Shown one piece after another: positions 1 through 9,465 of a stretch of 51,236 bases of DNA. The notes under the pieces were generated by a model that worked only from the letters and a program-made list of their open reading frames with translations, was not told the origin of the DNA and ran no database searches. Numbering within the stretch: the first letter of the stretch is position 1; every line of letters starts with the position of its first letter. This stretch comes from Ectocarpus siliculosus (Eukaryota; Sar; Phaeophyceae; Ectocarpales; Ectocarpaceae): contig FN649729.1 of the NCBI GenBank assembly GCA_000310025.1, positions 1,088,457-1,139,692 on the forward strand, given 5' to 3'. A program made the position numbers and the translations under genes.

Positions 1-2
1 AC

Positions 3-77
3 CTCGCATCCCTACACATCTCGGGACGGAGCACGCCGGGTTCTCACCGGACCAGGCTCTCACATCACCAAGCGCGA
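3..77. repeat. Dispersed repeat, copy 1
   Basis: About 75 bases here reappear at 36592-36666 in the same orientation with roughly ten differences. The shared core includes ACGCCGGGTTCTCAC and GGCTCTCACATCA. No coding potential is seen. It may be an end fragment of a transposable element; the family is unknown. Confidence 0.75.
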
Positions 78-1571
78 AGCGCCGTGAGGTATTCGGCGAG
101 TCGCATTAAGAGTGAGCTGCATCCTGCTAAGGGTGTTCGGCATCTTGTGCTTACTTCCTTGCGTACGGATGACAGCTACGTATGACTTACTTTATTTTCT
201 GGCGCTTTCACTTCCAGAGACAGTTATAAGCACTGTGTAACTGCCTCGAGGATGTTTTTCCAATTTAACACAACGTGGTGCGATCATCCCCCGTTGCGCG
301 GAGTGAGGGTTCTCAACCCCACACAACATGATCTACTCGACCACCATTCATGGTTACCGCAGAAACAAAAATCAGAGGTAAAACTAATAACGGTAACCTG
401 GTTGCCGACTTCACGAAGTGAATTGGCTTGTTTTATAACGTTATTGCCAAGCGACGAAAACCCAATTCCGATGGCAAACACCGAGGGGAGGGCTTGTTTT
501 ACAACGTCGTTGCCAAGCGACGAAAACCCAACCCCGATGGCAAACACCGGGGGGGGCGGCTTGTTTTACTACGTCGTTGCTAAGCGACGAAAACCCAACC
601 CCGATAGCAAACACCGGGGGGGGGGGACCGAGGGGGGGGTGGGGGGGGGGGGGGGGATTCGGCTGGCCGTGTGAGAAAATTGTCTGTACATTCCAGGGGG
701 GGAAAACGAGTGTCGAGAACCTATAATAAGTTGTTGAGAGGCTGACGCGGACTTGTTTACCATGGGTGGATGTCCACCAAACACTTATTAACTTTTGGAA
801 AAAGTCTCCTTGTCGGCAGCGCCGCCGAAATGTATGCTATGAGCATAAGTCACTCGAGCACCAAGCGTGAAGAGCAAACCTCTCACGAAGTTGTTCCTCT
901 CCCTCGCCAAGGCCACTTCGAAAAACACAAGAAAAAAAACACCCAACAATCAGAAACAAGACCGGATGCTCACGAGCTCTTGACGAAGCCGCTTGTACTT
1001 TCTCGCCGCGGAGTTCCGTCCCGTCTCCCCTCCATCCCTGCCGTCGGCTTCCTTTCGAGTGGAAACCCCTGTCGCTGTAGACGACGGGGAGGTTTCCTCT
1101 CTGCCCCGCTTGCGGCTACCGCTGCCGCTTCCGTTGAATCTATTGGCGGTTTCCTGTGGCGTTCGCGGGGAGACCAGTGCACGACGCGATCAAACGAGAC
1201 ATTTTTCAAACACGAAAGCTCAAACAAAGAAATGCTTGAAAAACAAACCTCAGCTCTTCATTCTCGGGACCCTCCGTCGAACGCACGTTTCACACCCCCA
1301 AAAACTCGAACCATCCGTGAACACGAGAGAATCCTGCCACAAATCGAGGAAGAAATTGCGCAAAACGATTCAATACAAATAAATGTATGAAGCACAACTC
1401 TAGAGAGAAAACTCAACAGAGCAAGGGGAAAAAATAGAGCATAGCTCAGAAAAACGTGAGAAGCAACAATGCGGTCGCAATCGTGCGGACAACCGGCAGC
1501 ATGGGTTTCAAGTACGACACAACAAAACATCAGAACAACAAGAGGAGGAGCGCTGTTATTGCAGCTCTTAC
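78..1571. other. No supported gene; left flank of the WW/NELF-C/D gene
   Basis: Apart from the tandem repeat at 425-620 and G-rich runs at 549-656, I see no supported exon. The 3' exons of the minus-strand NELF-C/D-like gene should lie here or beyond the left edge. I looked on the minus strand for the conserved second half of TH1 proteins and did not find it. The open frames at 770-1390 (plus) and 1258-1713 (minus) resemble nothing I know. Confidence 0.5.
425..620. repeat. Three-copy tandem repeat, about 66 bp unit
   Basis: Copies begin with GGCTTGTTTTA at 425, 491 and 558. Each carries AAGCGACGAAAACCCAA and ends in CAAACACCG followed by a G run that lengthens from copy to copy. The third copy runs into a poly-G tract reaching about 656. 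The same unit read on the minus strand gives a repeated short peptide, which is why an open frame appears there. Confidence 0.9.
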
Positions 1572-3284
1572 CGCCGCGGCGGCCTCTTGTCGTGACTCCT
1601 CTTCTGCCGCCCTCTCCAGGTTGATGAGGAGTTGCTACAGCACAAAAAAACAAGAACATGCACGACGGGTGCGGACGGCGATGGAGGGGATACGCAGAAT
1701 CATCATCACGCATACCGCATACTCCGGCACTGTAAGGCCAAGACGGGTCAAGTCCGATGTATCGTCAGCAAAGCGCTATGTGCGAGACGCAAGCGTGATG
1801 CGCAGCCAGCCTGAGCACACCTTCCTCGCAACAAACCAGAAGCAAAGTTGAACACACTTGGTTCGGGCTGAAGCCACAGCAGCAGCAGCAGCAGCAGCAG
1901 AGGCTGGTGAGTGCCGCGACCTTCTCCGGGCAAGGGGTATGTACATGGCACATACATATCACCACCCCCACGGGACACAAACGAGGTACACAGCACGCGT
2001 ATTGCGCACCTGAGAATACATGAACATGTAAGAAGTGCTGCAGCACATGCGCTTGAGGTCCGCCAGTGCCTCCGTCGCTTGCACCTCGTCGTCCGCGGGT
2101 ATTCTAGCCAGGGCATCCTTCAGCACCCCTGTTTTCGGGGAAACAACGGTGTAAGACATGGGACGGAGAGCGGAACAAGAACAGGTACAAGGCGGGGGGG
2201 GGGGGATACGGTGTGAAAAAGAAGGGCAGTCTTCCTCCATGCTCCTGCCTCTCTCCTCTGCCTCTCTGTGTGTGTTGTCACCACAACCATATGTACCTAC
2301 CTTTCTCTTCCATCGAAACAGAGACACCTGTTTACTTTTCTCGTCCATCGAAACACGAAAACCCCCTACACATGCCTCACCATTAAACACCGAAAAAAGG
2401 TCAGTCTCGCTTATGACCGAAGCGATCTCCCTGTGGTAGCCCATGTCGCTGAGCTGCTTCAGCACGAAGCGGAGGAGGGCGGAGGCCCTGTGCTCCCTCG
2501 CCAGCTCTATCAGGGTGCGCCTCCAGCCGGTGTCGTCCTGCATGGCCGTCAGCCAGGCGGGCATGCTCGAGTCGAGGAGCGTGTCCACCTAAGCCGACGA
2601 CGGCGCACAAGCGGAGAGCGCGAAAAACAAAATGCGCGTGTGTGTCTGCTAAGGTGGGCTTGTTCGTGCTCGCCCGCGGAGCAATGGAGGAGGAGGAGGA
2701 GGAGGAGGAGGAGGAGGAGGAGGAGGAGGGGTGTGAGTTGCTCTATCTAGTATGAGGGTCCGTGCGCGCTTCTTCGCAAGTGCCACGAAAGCGGTCGACC
2801 AATGAAAATACTGGATCGGGCCGGGACGAACCCCCAAGAAAGCGATTCGTTTGTTCGTGCGAACTCCAGACAGGGGGGTTGCCGAGGAGGCAGGATGGAA
2901 GGCTCAAGCCTCTGGAGACAAGAGCTCTTTCGCGTGTTCACGTGCTAATTTCCTTCTGCACCAGCGCCGTGTGCGATTGTCGTCGCTCAGCATTCTCGGG
3001 GCAAACAAACCTTCTCGCGTTCTGCTGCGAGGCAAGGACAGGCTGTGAATGGTCGAGTGCTGACGTCCGGGAGCGTGTTTCGTTGGACACAGCAAAACGA
3101 ATGCAATGGGTAAATCGGCCGAGTTGGTCTCCTGGTCGAGTTGATTCGACGTCAGCGCCAGCGTATTTAGCCGCGGGGAACACTTTCAATGGCGGACTCG
3201 GCTCCAAACAGACCCAACCACACCGGACCAAGCAACAACTGGTAAAAACTACTGGTACCTTAGATCAAGAATGGAACGAAAAAG

Positions 3285-3320
<36 letters not shown>

Positions 3321-3810
3321 TTTTCGCGTCAAAGTTGGTCTTGATTAGCTTCTTGAGCTGCTGCAGCATCAGGCTCTCTGTATCTATGTCCCCCTTTGTC
3401 GCCTGTAAACGGAACAGAAAGCAACCGGCGGCCCGGTTGTTGCTTAGACGTAGCATTTACTATCGTGCATCTGCCTCGCTTGGGTGCAGGCGGTTGCGCT
3501 TGCCCTCAGTCACCCCTATCAAACCGCCAGCAACCCAGTGCTACACCAAACATCTCACTACGGTCTGTGCCAGCAACACAAGCACCCACCATGGACGCCA
3601 TTTTCCATGGTGTATTGTATCTCCCTTTCCTCCGTCAGTTTGTCTATCTGTCTGACTGAACTATTGCCTTGGCAGTCTCACCACGCGTATCCAATCGTTC
3701 ACCATCGACGCCTGCTGTGCGTAGCCATTGTACCCGGCGATGAGCTTCTTCACGCTGGCGTTACGGGTTTCCTACAAGACGACATTCGAGACGGAGATGC
3801 CCAAGAGAGA

Positions 3811-3907
<97 letters not shown>

Positions 3908-6190
3908 AGGGAGGGAGAGAGAGAGACAATGACAAGATGATGGACCGTTCTGGTTCCGTTCTGCCGCCCGTCGTGCATCGGAGATTTCATCGTAGCGAGT
4001 TGCGCGTGAGAGACAGACGCGATACTCTTCGCTCCAACAATACGCGTGCACTCTCACGCGAGAGGAAAACTCTCCATCGCGCAAGCGCACGTATGTTGTG
4101 CATGCCACAATCCAGGTCTCGATTCGGAGGGAAAAACAGGCACGTACCACCGTGCCTAGCGACCCGGATAAACACACGAGTCTATGTAGGTCACCTTGAG
4201 GAACGCCTGCCTATTGGGCGCTTCACCCTTCAAGTGCTGCAGCCGTTCCCGTGCGCTCTGGTAGGCCGCGACTCTGGCGGTGAAGTCGACTTCCATGATG
4301 GCGTCCCTCTCCTCCAACTTCGCGCCATCGATCGAGGGAGGGGGGCAGACAGGGGGGTCAGTTCTAAGGTGGTGTGGGGTGGAACTTGCATCGCCATCAT
4401 AGCTTGGTGATTCCCGCCATTCATGTGTCAAACTAGAAACCTTTCTCCTTTTCCTGCCTGAGAAAGGCCCGTTCTTGGTCAGAAGAGAGAACGAACATAC
4501 GAAACCAGCGGGTGTAACGGGCGTGGGTAAGGGGGTAGGCTAGCATCACCACTCCAATCCCGATGTACAGCAGCCGTGTGTAGTGTGGGTTTCGATCCGT
4601 TGTTGCGACCATTCCTTTTCAGCCCCCCCCTCCCGTCAAACTATATGTTGAATCAACCTCTCGACTCAAATACGCAAAGCACCAAAAAAATGTGACCCAA
4701 ATTTTCAGATTTGCATATGCCTCATACCCGATGTTCGGAAGTAGCCGCGCAGAAATACACTCTGGTAAAATGATGTCGTGGAACCACACACCAGCACACC
4801 ATCTTGAACTCACCCTACGTTCGCAATCCGCGATCTTGCTCTCCGCGCTCTTCACCATCTTCGCCATCTCTTCCTCCGAGTACTGCGGCTTCCCGTCCTC
4901 CACCGAGTTCTCCTTCCCCTTCCCCCCCGCCTTCCTCAACCCCTGCTTCTGTCCACCGCCCCCGGCAGCAGCGCCCCCGGCGCTCTCGACAACGGGGGAC
5001 AGGCCGCCGACCGCGGACGCTTCGCTCTCGTTCGGCGATGCCGAATTTTTGCCCCCTTCCAGCTCCTCCTCCTCGTTCACCTGCCATTCCGCGTCGTGGT
5101 TGGGAGAGTAGTCGTCGCCGAACGCCGGGAACGACAGCCCTAGCTCCGGCGACGGGGAAGGTTGGTTGCTGTGGCTCCTCTGGTCCTTGCTGCTGCCGCG
5201 GGTCCGACTTGCAGCGGTGGAGGACCCGTCCGCCCGCGACGGGGATGGGGACCGTGGCGATGAGGACCTGGCTTCCTCTTCCTCCTCTTCGTCCTCGGGG
5301 GAGTAGTGAGGGGAGGGGGTGCCGTCGTAACCTCCGGCAGCGGACGCATCCGCCACTACCGGCGAAAGGTTAAGCCTTCCCTCCTCGACCTTCTCCACCG
5401 GTTCCGCTGGCGATTGCGGGTAGTACTCTTGCTCTGAGTCGTTGTCGCTGTCTGCGGCAGCGGGTGTAGCAGCAGCGGCGGCGGTGGCGGCGGTAGCGGC
5501 AGCGGCGTGGAATTTCGTATACTCCTCCGGCTCGTCCCACGAAGACTCCTCGGTGACCTCGTTGTAGTAGAAAACATCGCCGCTTTCTTCGTCTCGGCTT
5601 TGGATCCAGGCACAAGTAGCGGCTTCAGCACCATCAGCGGCGTCAGGGGCGCCCCTGTCTTCTTGTGTTCCCGTCTGTCGATCGATCTCCTTCGCGGCAC
5701 CAGCCTCGTCGTAGCCAACGGCAGCAGCATCAGCATCAGCAGCAGCAGCAGCCGGAGTACCTTCAGTGGATGACCCCGCCCTCGAGCCTTCCTCCCCTTC
5801 TCGCTTCTCCTCTTTTTCCGCTGGAGAATCAGGGGGTGAAACCGCAACGAAGGCTTCCTCGCCCTGGTCCCCGGAAGAAGCCTGGGAGAGGCCTAACAGG
5901 GCTTGCGCGCCCTCCGCATCGTCCACTTGGCGCTGGTCAGCCCCTCCCACATCCTCCGCTTCGTATGCTTTACCAGCACTACCATCGCGACCACCAGCGT
6001 CGTCATTGGCTCCGCCATTGGCTCCGCCATCGGCACCGCCGCTGGCTTTTTCGTCGAGACCGGCGAAGTGGGCTTCCCATCCTGGCGGGACATCCCACTC
6101 TGACTCCTCAGTGTTCTCGTTGTAGTAGAAGACGGTGCCAGTGTCGTCCCAGTGCCGTTGCCAGGGGCAGACCTCGGGTGCTGCTGCCAT
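1572..6190 (-). CDS. WW-domain protein fused to NELF-C/D (TH1-like) elongation factor subunit, 3' partial
   Basis: Seven exons are read on the minus strand: 6190-4814, 4317-4195, 3771-3682, 3402-3319, 2588-2381, 2128-2010 and 1634-1572. All phases match and they give 688 residues. Residues 10-38 and 195-222 are WW domains (W10/W32 and W195/W218, each with FYYNE). Residues about 225-459 are acidic and Ser/Pro-rich and end in a charged helix that continues into exon 2. From about residue 500 the protein follows NELF-C/D: VKKLIAGYNGYAQQ, then LKKLIKTNFDAKK, PAWLTAMQ with GWRRTLIELA, MGYHREIASV, and VFNGVLKDALARI. These match the N-terminal half of animal TH1 proteins in order and spacing. NELF-C/D belongs to the negative elongation factor, which holds RNA polymerase II in promoter-proximal pause. 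The C-terminal half is not found, so the gene is incomplete. The start is the first ATG, directly before the first WW domain. Two separate genes remain possible. Confidence 0.82.
1878..1901. repeat. (CAG)8 microsatellite
   Basis: Eight uninterrupted CAG units lie in the last recognised intron of the NELF-C/D-like gene (between exons 2128-2010 and 1634-1572). They read as CTG in the transcript. Confidence 0.9.
2686..2729. repeat. (GGA)n microsatellite, CCT on the transcribed sense
   Basis: About 14 GGA units lie in the intron between exons 3402-3319 and 2588-2381. In the minus-strand transcript this is a CCU tract ending about 100 nt before the acceptor of exon 2588-2381, so it could serve as an extended pyrimidine tract. 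Confidence 0.9.
3287..3318. repeat. (AC)16 microsatellite forming a 5' splice site
   Basis: Sixteen AC units directly abut exon 3402-3319. On the minus strand the exon ends in GCGAAAAAG and the intron begins GTGTGTGT, so the donor site is the first repeat unit. The exon end is fixed by homology (FDAKK) and by phase with the next exon. Confidence 0.85.
3816..3905. repeat. (GA)45 microsatellite, CT on the transcribed sense
   Basis: Ninety bases of uninterrupted GA lie in the intron between exons 4317-4195 and 3771-3682. On the sense (minus) strand it is a CT tract ending 44 nt upstream of the exon acceptor. The open frames crossing this stretch (Glu-Arg or Ser-Leu repeats) are artefacts of the repeat. 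Confidence 0.95.
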
Positions 6191-6711
6191 ATTGCGCCGC
6201 TTTCTCTCCCTGCCGACGCAAGCACACTCTCTCTCTCTCGACTCACAAGCTCACAACGCACGGGGCAACAGAGACGCGCATGCACATACCAGACCGCTGC
6301 CGTCTAGCTGTCCTTTCTTGGGCGCTCGCTCCCCGGGATGCGGCGCAACCGGCGTGGCTACCGAGCGGGCACGCGTCGCGATATTCTACCCCTGCTCTTA
6401 GAAATCCTTGCAACTGCGGAGCCCCAGGTGGCTGGTTCACTTGCTGGTTTGCTGCCATTGTCGCGTTGTGTCTGCCAAAGGCAAGGAGCACCACCACCTC
6501 TCCTCTGTCGTTCTGCTGTCATTTTCCCTCACATATCTGTCGTACTCCGGAGCGCTCGATTTTCCAGCGAGTTAGGCACGTGATTTCGTGCGAGAGCGAA
6601 AAATATCGTCGGAGTGTCAAGCACACGCGGCGGACACTACTCCTGTAGGGCAGTCGAGTCTCGCTAATAAGGCCTGCTTGGGAGGGCCGGTCTTCGTTAG
6701 GCATACACAGG
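6191..6711. promoter_or_regulatory. Shared divergent promoter region
   Basis: This 521-bp segment separates the start codons of the minus-strand WW/NELF-C/D gene (6190) and the plus-strand RRM gene (6712). It must hold both 5' UTRs and both promoters unless upstream untranslated exons exist. I see no clear TATA box. The divergent layout suggests a bidirectional promoter, which is an inference. Confidence 0.5.
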
Positions 6712-9465
6712 ATGCCCAAAGAGGCGCAGCCAAAGCGGAATGTGTACGTGGGGGGGCTGGAGGAGCAAGTGAACGAGGAGATCCTACACGCCGCCTTCGT
6801 ACCGTTCGGGGATATCGTTGAGGTGAGTAAGGGTACAGCACCAAAGAGACCTGCGTACCGTCTACATAGTCTACGGCAACGGCAGGCACGCGATTTTCGG
6901 CCAGTAGCACCCGCAGTAGGTCAGAGCGTAGCGTGGAGCTTTGATCCGTGAAGCAGGGCGTTACCTCACATCGGTTGCACAGAAACCTCAGGGATGGTCT
7001 TGCACCCTCCACCTGCGAGGTCGTAGATAGCCCGCACCACGAACAGCAGTGGCATAGCGGTCCTCGAAGGGGAACAAGCACTCCCGATTGACAGTGGGTG
7101 TTATCTTCGAGGGAAGTACATACACTAGTTTGTTTGGTGTTGAAGCACTTGAGCTGACCGCAGCTTTTGAAACGAAGTGTCATTCGGAAAGGACCATTCG
7201 CCACAGGAACCGATAGACCCCTTTGATTGGCGTAGGTTGGCATGTGGGCACATGGGTGCTGAATAGCCGAGTTAGTTGCAGGGATGATTGGGGGATGGTT
7301 CCACCGCAATGTTTGTTACATATCTGCACTACACTTGACAATAGGTTCTACATTCACGAAGGGCCCAGCCTTTGTCTCTGCACACACACGTGATGGCTCC
7401 TAGCAACGTAGATCATCACCACGGCTGCCCTATGCAAAAGCAGACCGCGTGTGCTGCTGCTGTCACCTGTCGCCGCAAGTACCGCCACAGGTTTGTATGA
7501 CTCTGATCTACACGAGGCACGTGTGTTTGATACGCTCGATCCCGTAGTTTGCATGGGCGCCAAAAGTAGAAGACAGAGAGAAATCAAGGGCCATGAGCAC
7601 CACCAGCCAGCTGGCGTGTCAAGCGATGCGTTGACTGAGGGTTCGTGCTGCCGTGGGAAGCGACGTCTCCCGCTCTGCTTGGGCTACGACCGAATCCGAA
7701 TCCGCGCCTGCGGAAAGAGAGAAACAGAGAGATGTGAAGAGAGAGAGAAAGGCAGGCCTCTAGTGGCAACGCCGGATATTTGTGTCAGAGTATGTTGAGC
7801 ACGGTTTTTCTAGGAAGTATACACAACCTCGAAGAGAGACTACCCGTTCGAGATATATTGCCACAGCTGTCGAGAGGGATGTGCTGAAGTCTTTTCAGTG
7901 AGTGGGGGAAAACCGACTGGACACATGGCCTTATGTTGAGTTTGTTTAAGCCTATACACTGAATCGTACCATTCATACCAGCTGGTGCTAAGAACAACGT
8001 TTTTGTCACAGGGCGCGGCTAGTCCACCACCTGCAACACGGCTACACTACCTGCAACACGGGTACCAACCGTTTACTATCAACCATGTCCTTCTCGTTAC
8101 CGTTTGGCGAAGGTCAATCTTCCAAAGGACCACGTGGCGAATACCCACCGAGGCTTCGGATTCGTCGAGTTCGAGGTGGAGGAGGACGCAAAAGCGGCAA
8201 TAGACAACATGGACGGTAAGATTGAGTGTCATTCGTTGTTGTTGCTCCTCATCGCTGCCTGAGAGCCCAGACGTTTGAATCATGTTTACCCAAAGCGGCC
8301 GATGCTGAATGTGTATGTTAGTTATGTACAGCAACAGTGTCAAATTCTCACTTTGAAGATTAACCCGAGAAAATTGCGTCATTGGTACAGCCGCAGAACA
8401 AAAAAGCTGAAATCCTTTTCTCTAACAACTCGTCTCTCGACGTTCAAACCAAGCGCTTTACAGCCTGGCAGGGCGAGCTGCTGCGGCTGGTCTTCGTGCT
8501 CGAGCGATCGACTGGGTGAATCACTTTTCTCGATAGACTCGCCGTGCCGTCTCTCGCGATGCTACAACCCGAACTAAATCTCTAGCGCCGCAGTGGCACA
8601 CGGGACGCCATTGCGGGTGGTCTTGCCAGGCAACGGAGAAGGGCATCTTGCGTCTGTATTAACAACCCTATTGTGCAACGGCAACTTTTGTGTTGCTTTT
8701 TCTGCGCCTCTCTGTCGCCTGCCTGCGCGTGCACCCGCCCGTGTCGTGCACGCTCAGGGGCCGAGTTATACGGAAAGGTGCTGCGAGTGAATGCCGCGAA
8801 GCCCATGAAGCACAAGCTCGGGGCCCACACGGCAGGTGATGTGACTGTTTACTCCCACGCGTTCCTTATTGCAAGTTTTGCAGCTGTGGCGGAGACGGCC
8901 CCTTGTCTTAATTTTCTAGGCCCCGCGCTCACAACCGTCTGCACGCGACAACGTACTTATGCGCGTCATCTGACACTGATGGTGCCGTTTAGTATCGCTA
9001 CACCTCTTCTGATCGACGCCGGCAGTCGTCTTGTTTTTGCATGCATGCCAGTGCGGAGCAGCGTTCGACACGACAATGTAGCAACACAAATCATCCATTC
9101 CGTGTAGGGATATCGACACGGACGCTTTTTCACGTGCTTGCAGTGTTACCATTGGCGTCAGCCGTTTCTGTTATTGTTTTCTTCTGATTGGCCTTGACGA
9201 TACAACGCGCGGTGTGATCAGCCGACCAGACTCACATCTGGTTGCGGAACAATCGGCCTTTCCTTTTAACACCCCCGTGTTCGACTTGTGGCTTTCTGCT
9301 TGATCTTCTCGCCGACAACAACAACAACATCACCCGCCTACAACACCAGTATGGTCGGCTGACGACTGGTACAAGAATACACTGGTGGAGGGGGACGACA
9401 CTGCGAAGCTGGCGGGGGACGAGTTAGAACCGGCAGACGCATTAGAGCCTACCGTATCAAACTAG
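6712..9465 (+). CDS. RRM protein related to the N-terminal half of cyclophilin E/CYP33
   Basis: Four exons, 6712-6822, 8113-8215, 8758-8835 and 9350-9465, join in phase and encode 135 residues with a TAG stop. The RRM has RNP2 as VYVGGL (residues 11-16) and RNP1 as RGFGFVEF in exon 2. Helix residues EEILHAAFVPFGDI and the segment AIDNMDGAELYGKVLRVN are those of the cyclophilin E RRM. After it comes VWSADDWYKN, which matches the conserved linker VWSDDDWLKK of cyclophilin E. Human cyclophilin E continues into a peptidyl-prolyl isomerase domain. Here the frame stops 38 codons after the start of the linker, and I see no cyclophilin motif downstream. In the known family the RRM binds AU-rich RNA and spliceosomal or chromatin partners; I infer a nuclear RNA-binding role. 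Upstream it faces the WW/NELF-C/D gene. The start ATG directly precedes the RRM. Confidence 0.88.

Noticed and set aside
3484-4177. Long open frames with Glu-Arg or Ser-Leu repeats on both strands
   Set aside because: They are created by the (GA)45 microsatellite inside an intron and have no conserved flanking sequence.
4804-5373. Plus-strand frame of 189 codons over the WW exon
   Set aside because: It is the antisense shadow of the 1377-base first exon of the WW/NELF-C/D gene, which carries recognisable WW domains.
5665-6648. Plus-strand frame of 327 codons
   Set aside because: It is antisense to the same exon, has Gln/His/Arg-rich low-complexity content and crosses the divergent promoter region.
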